Source: Hippophae tibetana (lineage: Eukaryota; Streptophyta; Magnoliopsida; Rosales; Elaeagnaceae). Taken from it: DNA of 64,000 nucleotides. Below, piece after piece: positions 10,085 through 22,430 of this stretch (position 1 is the stretch's first letter; each line of letters opens with the position of its first letter). Below the pieces are notes generated by a model. It was not told the origin of the DNA and ran no database searches. It saw only the letters and a program-made list of their open reading frames with translations. The DNA lies in NCBI GenBank assembly GCA_037013495.1, contig CM072801.1, positions 101,191,816-101,255,815 on the forward strand, written 5' to 3'. The position numbers and the translations under genes were made by a program.

Positions 10085-13000
10085 TTGATTGTTTGGCATT
10101 TTAAGACGTAATATATTCCGTTTAAATATTTGATAATAGTAAGGAAATAAAATTTGGAATATTTATTTACCCTGTTTCTATATTAAAATAGAAATGAGAA
10201 ATTGTTTAATTTTTTTCATTTACACTTATTTTCTTTTCCTTATCTTTTCTCACTATTTTCCTTACTTTTTAAGAGTTGATTCCCATCAAAATCTAATTCA
10301 TTCGAATTTTGGTGCCGTCCTTATACATGAAAAAAGGTTACCGCAATAATTTTTTTTAGAAATCATTTGTAAAAAGTTTGTTACCTAGCAAGAAATATTT
10401 CAATGTTGCAAGCGCACAATATTTCCCCTCATCTTTGGTTGCTTCTTACTCTTCGAATGGGTTTGGAATAAGATTATAAGGTAGAAAGGAAAAACACAAT
10501 GTTAAATTCATTACGGTACATTCCAACAAAACTAGAATAATTTATAAATATGGTAAGAATATTGATGTTATAAAAAAATTAAGAAGGAGAAGTACTGATC
10601 TCTTATTAAAAACAATTAATTTAGAAAAAATTATGAAGTTTGATTGTTTGGCATTTTAAGACGTAATATATTCCGTTTAAATATTTGATAATAGTAAGGA
10701 AATAAAATTTGGAATATTTATTTACCCTGTTTCTATATTAAAATAGAAATGAGAAATTGTTTAATTTTTTTCATTTACACTTATTTTCTTTTCCTTATCT
10801 TTTCTCACTATTTTGCTTACTTTTTAAGTGTTGATTCCCAGCAAAATCTAATTCATTCGAATTTTGGTGCCTCCCTCCTACATGAAAAAGGTTACCGCAA
10901 TAATTTTTTTTAGAAATCATTTGTAAAAAGTTTGTTACCTAGCAAGAAATATTTCTAAGTTGCAAGCGCACAATATTTCCCCTTATCTTTCGTTGCTTCT
11001 TACTCTTCGAATGGGTTTGGAATAAGATTATAAGGTAGAAAGGGAAAACACAATGGTAAATTCATTACGGTACATTACAACAAAACTAGAATAATTTATA
11101 AATATTGTAAGAATATTGATGTCATAAAAGAATTAAGAATCAGAAGTACTGATTTCTTCTTTAAAAAACTTAATTTAGAAAAATTATGAAGTTTAATTGA
11201 TTGGCATTTTAAGACGTAATATATTCCGTTAAAATATTTCATAATAGTAAGGAAATAAAATTTGGAATATTTATTTACCATGTTTCTATTGTAAAATAGA
11301 AATGAGAAAATGTTTAATTTTTTTCTTTTCCCCTTATTTTCTTTTCCTTATCTTTTCTCACTATTTTCTTTACTTTTTAAGTCATGATTCCCAGCAAAAT
11401 CTAATTCATTCAAATTTTGGTCCCTCCCTCCTAAATGAAAAAAGTTACCGCAATAACTTGTTTTAGAAATCATTTGTAAAAAGTTTGTTACCTAGCAAGA
11501 AATATTTCTATGTTGCAAGCACACAATATTTCCCCTTATCTTTTGTTGTTTCTTCCTCTTGGAATGGGTTTGGAATAAGATTATAAGGAAGATAGGAAAA
11601 AAACAATGTTAAATTCATTACGGTACATTCCAACAAAACTAGAATAATTCATAAATATGGTAAGAATATTGATGTCATAAAAGAATTAAGAATGAGAAGT
11701 ACTAATCTCTTATTAAAAACAATTAATTAAGAAAAAATAGGAAGTTTGATTGTTTCGCATTTTAAGACGTAGTATATTCCGTTTAAATATTTCATAATAG
11801 TAAGGAAATAAAATTTGGAATATTTATTTACCCTGTTTCTATAGTAAAATAGAAATGAGAAATTGTTTAATTTTTTTTCATTTACACTTATTTTCTTTTC
11901 CTTATCATTTCTCACTATTTTCCTTACTTTTTAAGTGTTGATTCCTAGCAAAATCTAATTCATTCGAATTTTGGTGCCTCCCTCCTACATGAAAAAGGTT
12001 ACCGCAATAACTTGTTTTAGAAATCATTTGTAAAAGGTTTGTTACCTAGTAAGAAATATTTCTATGTTGCAAGCGCACAATATTTCCCCTTATCTTTTGT
12101 TGTTTTATTCAACTTGGAATGGGTTTGGAATAAGATTATAAGGTAGAAAGGAAAAAAACAATGTTAAATTCATTATGGTACATTCCAACAAAACTAGAAT
12201 AATTCATAAATATGGTAAGAATATTGATGTCATAAAAGAATTAAGAATGAGAAGTAATAATCTCTTCTTAAAAACAATTAATTAAGAAAAAATACGAAGT
12301 TTGATTGTTTGGCATTTTAAGACGTAATATATTCCGTTTAAATATTTGATAATAGTAAGGAAATAAAATTTGGAATATTTATTTACCCTGTTTCTATAGT
12401 AAAATAGAAATGAGAAATTGTTTAATTTTTTTCATTTACACTTATTTTCTTTTCCTTATCTTTTCTCACTATTTTCCTTACTTTTTAAGAGTTGATTCCC
12501 AGCAAAATCTAATTCATTCGAATTTTGGTGCCGTCCTCTTACATGAAAAAAGGTTACCGCAATAATTTTTTTTAGAAATCATTTGTAAAAAGTTTGTTAC
12601 CTAGCAAGAAATATTTCAATGTTGCAAGCGCACAATATTTCCCCTCATCTTTGGTTGCTTCTTACTCTTCGAATGGGTTTGGAATAAGATTATAAGGTAG
12701 AAAGGAAAAACACAATGTTAAATTCATTACGGTACATTCCAACAAAACTAGAATAATTTATAAATATGGTAAGAATATTGATGTTATAAAAAAATTAAGA
12801 AGGAGAAGTACTGATCTCTTATTAAAAACAATTAATTTAGAAAAAATATGAAGTTTGATTGTTTGGCATTTTAAGACATAGTATATTCCGTTTAAATATT
12901 TCATAATAGTGAGGAAATAAGATTTGGAATATTTATTTACCCTGTTTCTATAGTAAAATAGAAATGAGAAAATTTTTATTTTTTTTCATTTCCACTTATT

Positions 13001-14510
13001 TTCTTTTGCTTATCTTTTCTCACTATTTTGCTTACTTTTTAAGTGTTGATTCCCAGCAAAATCTAATTCATTCGAATTTTGGTGCCTCCCTCCTACATGA
13101 AAAAGGTTACCGCAATAATTTTTTTTAGAAATCATTTGTAAAAAGTTTGTTACCTAGCAAGAAATATTTCTAAGTTGCAAGCGCACAATATTTCCCCTTA
13201 TCTTTCGTTGCTTCTTACTCTTCGAATGGGTTTGGAATAAGATTATAAGGTAGAAAGGGAAAACACAATGGTAAATTCATTACGGTACATTACAACAAAA
13301 CTAGAATAATTTATAAATATTGTAAGAATATTGATGTCATAAAAGAATTAAGAATCAGAAGTACTGATTTCTTCTTTAAAAAACTTAATTTAGAAAAATT
13401 ATGAAGTTTAATTGATTGGCATTTTAAGACGTAATATATTCCGTTAAAATATTTCATAATAGTAAGGAAATAAAATTTGGAATATTTATTTACCATGTTT
13501 CTATTGTAAAATAGAAATGAGAAAATGTTTAATTTTTTTCTTTTCCCCTTATTTTCTTTTCCTTATCTTTTCTCACTATTTTCTTTACTTTTTAAGTCAT
13601 GATTCCCAGCAAAATCTAATTCATTCAAATTTTGGTCCCTCCCTCCTAAATGAAAAAAGTTACCGCAATAACTTGTTTTAGAAATCATTTGTAAAAAGTT
13701 TGTTACCTAGCAAGAAATATTTCTATGTTGCAAGCACACAATATTTCCCCTTATCTTTTGTTGTTTCTTCCTCTTGGAATGGGTTTGGAATAAGATTATA
13801 AGGTAGATAGGAAAAAACAATGTTAAATTCATTACGGTACATTCCAACAAAACTAGAATAATTCATAAATATGGTAAGAATATTGATGTCATAAAAGAAT
13901 TAAGAATGAGAAGTACTAATCTCTTATTAAAAACAATTAATTAAGAAAAAATAGGAAGTTTGATTGTTTCGCATTTTAAGACGTAGTATATTCCGTTTAA
14001 ATATTTCATAATAGTAAGGAAATAAAATTTGGAATATTTATTTACCCTGTTTCTATAGTAAAATAGAAATGAGAAATTGTTTAATTTTTTTTCATTTACA
14101 CTTATTTTCTTTTCCTTATCATTTCTCACTATTTTCCTTACTTTTTAAGTGTTGATTCCTAGCAAAATCTAATTCATTCGAATTTTGGTGCCTCCCTCCT
14201 ACATGAAAAAGGTTACCGCAATAACTTGTTTTAGAAATCATTTGTAAAAGGTTTGTTACCTAGTAAGAAATATTTCTATGTTGCAAGCGCACAATATTTC
14301 CCCTTATCTTTTGTTGTTTCTTCAACTTGGAATGGGTTTGGAATAAGATTATAAGGTAGAAAGGAAAAAAACAATGTTAAATTCATTATGGTACATTCCA
14401 ACAAAACTAGAATAATTCATAAATATGGTAAGAATATTGATGTCATAAAAGAATTAAGAATGAGAAGTAATAATCTCTTCTTAAAAACAATTAATTAAGA
14501 AAAAATACGA
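10085..14510. repeat. Tetramer higher-order repeat, about 2,215-bp period, 2 copies
   Basis: Block 10,085-12,300 repeats as 12,300-14,510. Diagnostic strings recur about 2,215 apart: AAAAAAATTAAGAAGGAGAAG near 10,570 and 12,786; TGCCGTCC with ACATG near 10,313 and 12,530; and the minus-strand open frames ending at 11096/13311 and 11727/13941. Within the block, 10,650-10,760 and 12,865-12,975 differ: the second copy has ACATAGTATATTCC and GTGAGGAAATAAG where the first has ACGTAATATATTCC. This indicates patchwise replacement after duplication. Most of this unit recurs again at 22,430-24,740. Confidence 0.88.
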
Positions 14511-16860
14511 AGTTTGATTGTTTCGCATTTTAAGACGTAGTATATTCCGTTTAAATATTTCATAATCGTAAGGAAATAAAATTTGGAATATTTATTTACC
14601 CTGTTTCTATAGTAAAATAGAAATGAGAAATTGTTTAATTTTTTTCATTTACACTTATTTTCTTTTCCTTATCTTTTCTCACTATTTTCCTTACTTTTTA
14701 AGTGTTGATTCCCAGCAAAATCTAATTCATTCGAATTTTGGTGCCTCCCTCCTACATGAAAAAGGTTACCGCAATAACTTGTTTTAGAAATCATTTGTAA
14801 AAGGTTTGTTACCTAGTAAGAAATATTTCTATGTTGCAAGCGCACAATATTTCCCCTTATCTTTTGTTGTTTCTTCCTCTTGGAATGGGTTTGGAATAAG
14901 ATTATAAGGTAGAAAGGAAAAACACAATGTTAAATTCATTATGGTATATTCCAAAAAAACTAGAATAATTCATAAATATGGTAAGAATATTGATGTCATA
15001 AAAGAATTAAGAGTCAGAAGTACTGATCTCTTCTTTAAAAAACTTAATTTAGAAAAATTATGAAGTTTGATTGTTTGGAATTTTAAGACGTAATATATTC
15101 CGTTAAAATATTTCATAATAGTAAGGAAATAAAATTTGGAATATTTATTTACCCTGTTTCTATAGTAAAATAAAAATGAGAAATTGTTTAATTTTTTTCA
15201 TTTACACTTATTTCTTTTCCTTATCTTTTCTCACTATTTTCTTCACTTTTTATGTCTTGATTCCCAGCAAAATATAATTCATTCGAATTTGGGTGCCGTC
15301 CTCCTACATGTAAAAAGGTTACCGCAATAACTTGTTTTAGAAATCATTTGTAAAAAGTTTGTTACCTAGCAAGAAATATTTCTATGTTGCAAGCGCACAA
15401 TATTTCCCCTTATCTTTCGTTGCTTCTTACTCTTCGAATGGGTTTGGAATAAGATTATAAGGTAGAAAGGAAAAACACAATGTTAAATTCATTACAGTAC
15501 ATTCCAAAAAAACTAGAATAATTTATAAATATGGTAAGAATATTGATGTCATAAAAGAATTAAGAATGAGAAGTACTAATCTCTTATTAAAAACAATTAA
15601 TTAAGAAAAAATATGAAGTTTGATTGTTTCGCATTTTAAGACATAGTATATTCCGTTTAAATATTTCATAATAGTGAGGAAATAAGATTTGAAATATTTA
15701 TTTACCTTGTTTCTATAGTAAAATAGAAATGCGAAATTTTTTATTTTTTTTTTCATTTCCACTTATTTTCTTTTCCTTATCTTTTCTCACTATTTTCTTT
15801 ATTTTTAAGTGTTGATTCCCAACAAAATCTAATTCATTCGAATTTTGGTGCCTCCCTCCAACATGAAAAAGGTTACCGCAATAACTTGTTTTAGAAATCA
15901 TTTGTAAAAAGTTTGTTACCTAGGAACAAATATTTCTATGTTGCAAGCGCACAACATTTCCCCGCATCTTTGGTTGCTTCTTACTCTTCGAATGGGTTTG
16001 AAATAAGATTATAAGGTAGAAAGGAAAACACAATGTTAAATTCATTATGGTACATTCCAACAAAACTATAATAATTTATAAATATGGTAAGAATATTGAT
16101 GTTATAAAAGAATTAAGAATGAGAAGTACTGATCACTTCTTTAAAAAACTGAATTTAGAAAAATTATAAAGTTTGATTGTTTGGCATTTTAAGACGTAAT
16201 ATATTCCGTTTAAATATTTGATAATAGTAAGGAAATAAAATTTGGAATATTTATTTACCCTGTTTCTATAGTAAAATAGAAATGAGAAATTGTTTAATTT
16301 TTTTCATTTACACTTATTTTCTTTTCCTTATCTTTTCTCACTATTTTCCTTACTTTTTAAGAGTTGATTCCCAGCAAAATCTAATTCATTCGAATTTTGG
16401 TGCCGTCCTCTTACATGAAAAAAGGTTACCGCAATAATTTTTTTTAGAAATCATTTGTAAAAAGTTTGTTACCTAGCAAGAAATATTTCTATGTTGTAAG
16501 CGCACAATATTTCCCCTCATCTTTGGTTGCTTCTTACTCTTCGAATGTGTTTGGAATAAGATTATAAGGTAGAAAGGAAAAACACAATGTTAAATTCATT
16601 ACGGTACATTCCAACAAAACTAGAATAATTTATAAATATGGTAATAATATTGATGTCATAAAAGAATTAAGAATGAGAAGTACTAATCTCTTATTAAAAA
16701 CAATTAATTAAGAAAAAATATGAAGTTTGATTGTTTCGCATTTTAAGACATAGTCTATTCCGTTTAAATATTTCATAATAGTGAGGAAATAAGATTTGGA
16801 ATATTTATTTACCTTGTTTCTATAGTAAAATAGAAATGAGAACATTTTTATTTTTTTTCA
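14505..16860. repeat. Segment duplicated at 25,560-27,900 (20 monomers away)
   Basis: The two segments share private variants: ATACGAAGTTTG with ATAATCG at the start, AAAATATAATTCATTC followed by GCCGTCCTCCTACATGTA, AAATGCGAAATTTTTTA, GATCACTTCTTT with AACTGAATTTAG, and ACATAGTCTATTCC at the end. Offset is about 11,050-11,060, a whole number of monomers. The first half is also shared with 8,415-9,600. The match ends near 16,850/27,900, where one copy has GAACATTTTT and the other GAAAATGTTT. Confidence 0.82.
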
Positions 16861-17070
16861 TTTCCACTTATTTTCTTTTCCTTATCTTTTCTCACTATTT
16901 TGCTTACTTTTTAAGTGTTGATTCCCAGCAAAATCTAATTCATTCGAATTTTGGTGCCTCCCTCCTACATGAAAAGGTTACCGCAATAAGTTGTTTTAGA
17001 AATCATTTGTAAAAAGTTTGTTACCTAGCAAGAAATATTTCTATGTTGCAAGCGCACAATATTTCCCCTC
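15800..17070. repeat. Segment duplicated at 19,670-20,940 (7 monomers away)
   Basis: TTGATTCCCAACAAAATC with CCTCCCTCCAACATG (near 15,813 and 19,683) and GATCACTTCTTT (near 16,131 and 20,001) recur 3,870 apart. ATGTTGTAAGCGCACAAT also occurs in both (near 16,492 and 20,362). The match breaks near 17,085, where this copy switches to CTTCCTCTTGG while the other continues with CTTACTCTTTG. Confidence 0.82.
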
Positions 17071-17084
17071 ATCTTTGGTTGCTT

Positions 17085-18260
17085 CTTCCTCTTGGAATGG
17101 GTTTGGAATAAGATTATAAGGTAGATAGGAAAAAACAATGTTAAATTCATTACGGTACATTCCAACAAAACTAGAATAATTCATAAATATGGTAAGAATA
17201 TTGATGTCATAAAAGAATTAAGAATGAGAAGTACTAATCTCTTATTAAAAACAATTAATTAAGAAAAAATAGGAAGTTTGATTGTTTCGCATTTTAAGAC
17301 GTAGTATATTCCGTTTAAATATTTCATAATAGTAAGGAAATAAAATTTGGAATATTTATTTACCATGTTTCTATAGTAAAATAGAAATGAGAAATTGTTT
17401 AATTTTTTTTCATTTACACTTATTTTCTTTTCCTTATCATTTCTCACTATTTTCCTTACTTTTTAAGTGTTGATTCCTAGCAAAATCTAATTCATTCGAA
17501 TTTTGGTGCCTCCCTCCTACATGAAAAAGGTTACCGCAATAACTTGTTTTAGAAATCATTTGTAAAAGGTTTGTTACCTAGTAAGAAATATTTCTATGTT
17601 GCAAGCGCACAATATTTCCCCTTATCTTTTGTTGTTTCTTCAACTTGGAATGGGTTTGGAATAAGATTATAAGGTAGAAAGGAAAAAAACAATGTTAAAT
17701 TCATTATGGTACATTCCAACAAAACTAGAATAATTCATAAATATGGTAAGAATATTGATGTCATAAAAGAATTAAGAATGAGAAGTAATAATCTCTTCTT
17801 AAAAACAATTAATTAAGAAAAAATACGAAGTTTGATTGTTTCGCATTTTAAGACGTAGTATATTCCGTTTAAATATTTCATAATCGTAAGGAAATAAAAT
17901 TTGGAATATTTATTTACCCTGTTTCTATAGTAAAATAGAAATGAGAAATTGTTTAATTTTTTTCATTTACACTTATTTTCTTTTCCTTATCTTTTCTCAC
18001 TATTTTCCTTACTTTTTAAGTGTTGATTCCCAGCAAAATCTAATTCATTCGAATTTTGGTGCCTCCCTCCTACATGAAAAAGGTTACCGCAATAACTTGT
18101 TTTAGAAATCATTTGTAAAAGGTTTGTTACCTAGTAAGAAATATTTCTATGTTGCAAGCGCACAATATTTCCCCTTATCTTTTGTTGTTTCTTCCTCTTG
18201 GAATGGGTTTGGAATAAGATTATAAGGTAGAAAGGAAAAACACAATGTTAAATTCATTAC
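17085..18260. repeat. Segment duplicated from about 13,765-14,940 (6 monomers away)
   Basis: CTTCCTCTTGG followed by GGTAGATAGG, then CTTCAACTTGG, then ATACGAAGTTTG with ATAATCG, occur in the same order about 3,318 bases after the same series at 13,765-14,940. The copy ends near 18,260, where this segment reads CATTACGGTACATTCC and the other CATTATGGTATATTCC. The offset equals six monomers, by chance the same as the hexamer HOR at 46-58 kb, although the monomers are different. Confidence 0.78.
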
Positions 18261-18349
18261 GGTACATTCCAACAAAACTAGAATAATTCATAAATATGGT
18301 AAGAATATTGATGTCATAAAAGAATTAAGAGTCAGAAGTACTGATCTCT

Positions 18350-21300
18350 TATTAAAAACAATTAATTAAGAAAAAATATGAAGTTTGATTGTTTCGCATT
18401 TTAAGACATAGTCTATTCCGTTTAAATATTTCATAATAGTGAGGAAATAAGATTTGGAATATTTATTTACCTTGTTTCTATAGTAAAATAGAAATGAGAA
18501 CATTTTTATTTTTTTTCATTTCCACTTATTTTCTTTTCCTTATCTTTTCTCACTATTTTGCTTACTTTTTAAGTGTTGATTCCCAGCAAAATCTAATTCA
18601 TTCGAATTTTGGTGCCTCCCTCCTACATGAAAAAGGTTACCGCAATAAGTTGTTTTAGAAATCATTTGTAAAAAGTTTGTTACCTAGCAAGAAATATTTC
18701 TATGTTGCAAGCGCACAATATTTCCCCTCATCTTTGGTTGCTTCTTACTCTTTGAATGGGTTTGAAATAAGATTATAAGGTAGAAAGGAAAACACAATGT
18801 TAAATTCATTACGGTACATTCCAACAAAACTATAATAATTTATAAATATGGTAAGAATATTGATGTTATAAAAGAATTAAGAATGAGAAGTACTGATCTC
18901 TTCTTTAAAAAACTTAATTTAGAAAAATTATGAAGTTTGATTGTTTGGAATTTTAAGACGTAATATATTCCGTTTAAATATTTGATAATAGTAAGCAAAT
19001 AAAATTTGGAATATTTATTTACCATGTTTCTATTGTAAAGTAGAAATGAGAAAATGTTTAATTTTTTTCATTTCCACTTATATTCTTTTCCTTATCTTTT
19101 CTCACTATTTTCTTTACTTTTTAAGTGTTGATTCCTAGCAAAATCTAATTCATTCGAATTTTGGTGCCTTCCTCCTACATGAAAAAAGGTTACCGCAATA
19201 ACTTGTTTTAGAAATCATTTGTAAAAAGTTTGTTACCTAGCAAGAAATATTTCTATGTTGCAAGCGCACAATATTTCCCCTCATCTTTGGTTGCTTCTTA
19301 CTCTTCGAATGTGTTTGGAATAAGATTATAAGGTAGAAAGGAAAAACACAATGTTAAATTCATTACGGTACATTCCAACAAAACTAGAATAATTTATAAA
19401 TATGGTAATAATATTGATGTCATAAAAGAATTAAGAATGAGAAGTACTAATCTCTTATTAAAAACAATTAATTAAGAAAAAATATGAAGTTTGATTGTTT
19501 CGCATTTTAAGACATAGTCTATTCCGTTTAAATATTTCATAATAGTGAGGAAATAAGATTTGGAATATTTATTTACCTTGTTTCTATAGTAAAATAGAAA
19601 TGAGAACATTTTTATTTTTTTTCATTTCCACTTATTTTCTTTTCCTTATCTTTTCTCACTATTTTGCTTACTTTTTAAGTGTTGATTCCCAACAAAATCT
19701 AATTCATTCGAATTTTGGTGCCTCCCTCCAACATGAAAAAGGTTACCGCAATAACTTGTTTTAGAAATCATTTGTAAAAAGTTTGTTACCTAGGAACAAA
19801 TATTTCTATGTTGCAAGCGCATAACATTTCCCCGCATCTTTGGTTGCTTCTTACTCTTCGAATGGGTTTGAAATAAGATTATAAGGTAGAAAGGAAAACA
19901 CAATGTTAAATTCATTATGGTACATTCCAACAAAACTATAATAATTTATAAATATGGTAAGAATATTGATGTTATAAAAGAATTAAGAATGAGAAGTACT
20001 GATCACTTCTTTAAAAAACTGAATTTAGAAAAATTATAAAGTTTGATTGTTTGGCATTTTAAGACGTAATATATTCCGTTTAAATATTTGATAATAGTAA
20101 GGAAATAAAATTTGGAATATTTATTTACCCTGTTTCTATAGTAAAATAGAAATGAGAAATTGTTTAATTTTTTTCATTTACACTTATTTTCTTTTCCTTA
20201 TCTTTTCTCACTATTTTCCTTACTTTTTAAGAGTTGATTCCCAGCAAAATCTAATTCATTCGAATTTTGGTGCCGTCCTCTTACATGAAAAAAGGTTACC
20301 GCAATAATTTTTTTTAGAAATCATTTGTAAAAAGTTTGTTACCTAGCAAGAAATATTTCTATGTTGTAAGCGCACAATATTTCCCCTCATCTTTGGTTGC
20401 TTCTTACTCTTCGAATGTGTTTGGAATAAGATTATAAGGTAGAAAGGAAAAACACAATGTTAAATTCATTACGGTACATTCCAACAAAACTAGAATAATT
20501 TATAAATATGGTAATAATATTGATGTCATAAAAGAATTAAGAATGAGAAGTACTAATCTCTTATTAAAAACAATTAATTAAGAAAAAATATGAAGTTTGA
20601 TTGTTTCGCATTTTAAGACATAGTCTATTCCGTTTAAATATTTCATAATAGTGAGGAAATAAGATTTGGAATATTTATTTACCTTGTTTCTATAGTAAAA
20701 TAGAAATGAGAACATTTTTATTTTTTTTCATTTCCACTTATTTTCTTTTCCTTATCTTTTCTCACTATTTTGCTTACTTTTTAAGTGTTGATTCCCAGCA
20801 AAATCTAATTCATTCGAATTTTGGTGCCTCCCTCCTACATGAAAAGGTTACCGCAATAAGTTGTTTTAGAAATCATTTGTAAAAAGTTTGTTACCTAGCA
20901 AGAAATATTTCTATGTTGCAAGCGCACAATATTTCCCCTCATCTTTGGTTGCTTCTTACTCTTTGAATGGGTTTGAAATAAGATTATAAGGTAGAAAGGA
21001 AAACACAATGTTAAATTCATTACGGTACATTCCAACAAAACTATAATAATTTATAAATATGGTAAGAATATTGATGTTATAAAAGAATTAAGAATGAGAA
21101 GTACTGATCTCTTCTTTAAAAAACTTAATTTAGAAAAATTATGAAGTTTGATTGTTTGGAATTTTAAGACGTAATATATTCCGTTTAAATATTTGATAAT
21201 AGTAAGCAAATAAAATTTGGAATATTTATTTACCATGTTTCTATTGTAAAGTAGAAATGAGAAAATGTTTAATTTTTTTCATTTCCACTTATATTCTTTT

Positions 21301-21450
21301 CCTTATCTTTTCTCACTATTTTCTTTACTTTTTAAGTGTTGATTCCCAGCAAAATCTAATTCATTCGAATTTTGGTGCCTTCCTCCTACATGAAAAAAGG
21401 TTACCGCAATAACTTGTTTTAGAAATCATTTGTAAAAAGTTTGTTACCTA
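18350..21450. repeat. Tetramer-spaced duplication, 2,211-bp offset
   Basis: The stretch 18,350-19,240 matches 20,560-21,450 at an offset of 2,211: ACATAGTCTATTCC with GAACATTTTTATT, CCGCAATAAGTTG, CTTACTCTTTGAATGGG, and the alpha monomer with GTTTGGAATTTTAAG and GTAAGCAAATAAAATTTGG. The interval between (19,240-20,560) holds the copy of 15,800-17,070. So the block is a partial tetramer HOR built on older segments. The match ends near 21,450, where AGCAAAAAATATTTC replaces AGCAAGAAATATTTC. Confidence 0.8.
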
Positions 21451-22430
21451 GCAAAAAATATTTCTATGTTGCAAGCGCACAATATTTCCCCTTATCTTTC
21501 GTTGCTTCTTACTCTTCGAATGGGTTTGGAATAAGATTATAAGGTAGAAAAGAAAAACACAATGTTAAATTCATTACGGTACATTCCAACAAAACTAGAA
21601 TAGTTTATAAATATGGTAAGAATATTGATGTAATAAAAGAATTAAGGATCAGAAGTAATGATTTCTTCTTTAAAAAACTTAATTAAGAAAAAATATGAAG
21701 TTTGATTGTTTCACATTTTAAGACATAGTATATTCCGTTTAAATATTTCATAATAGTGAGGAAATAAGATTTGGAATATTTATTTACCTTGTTTCTATAG
21801 TAAAATAGAAATGAGAACATTTTTATTTTTTTTTCATTTCCACTTATTTTCTTTTCCTTATCTTTTCTCACTATTTTCTTTACTTTTTAAGTGTTGATTC
21901 CCAGCAAAATCTAATTCATTCGAATTTTGGTGCCTCTCTCCTACATCAAAAAGATAACCGCAATAACTTGTTTTAGAAATCATTTGTAAAAAGTTTGTTA
22001 CCTTGCAAGAAATATTTCTATGTTGCAAGCGCATAAAATTTCCCCTCATCTTTGGTTGCTTCTTACTCTTCGAATGGGTTTTAAATAAGATTATAAGGTA
22101 GAATGGAAAACACAATGTTAAATTCATTATGGTACATTCCAGCAAAACTATAATAATTTATAAATATGGTAAGAATATTGATGTTATAAAAGAATTAAGA
22201 ATGAGAAGTACTGATCTCTTCTTTAAAAAACTTAATATAGAAAAATTATGAAGTTTGATTGTTTGGCATTTTAAGACGTAATATATTCCGTTTAAATATT
22301 TGATAATAGTAATGAAATAAAATTTGGAATATTTATTTACCCTTTTTCTATTGTAAAATAGAAATGAGAAAATGTTTAATTTTTTTCATTTCCACTTATA
22401 TTCTTTTCCTTATCTTTTCTCACTATTTTC
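21450..22430. repeat. Monomers partly shared with 27,900-28,640
   Basis: About 21,260-22,010 matches 27,900-28,640 at an offset of 6,639, twelve monomers. Shared marks are AGCAAAAAATATTTC, GATGTAATAAAAG, a hybrid alpha/beta cassette, and GCCTCTCTCCTACATC with AAGATAACCGC. The monomer anchored at 21993 then diverges with private changes such as GCGCATAAAATTTCCCC and GGTAGAATGG. Together with a lost stop these give a slightly longer accidental minus-strand frame at 21858-22145. Confidence 0.78.

Noticed and set aside
21858-22145. 95-residue minus-strand frame
   Set aside because: It is a chance extension through private substitutions in the monomer anchored at 21993, with no recognisable domain.
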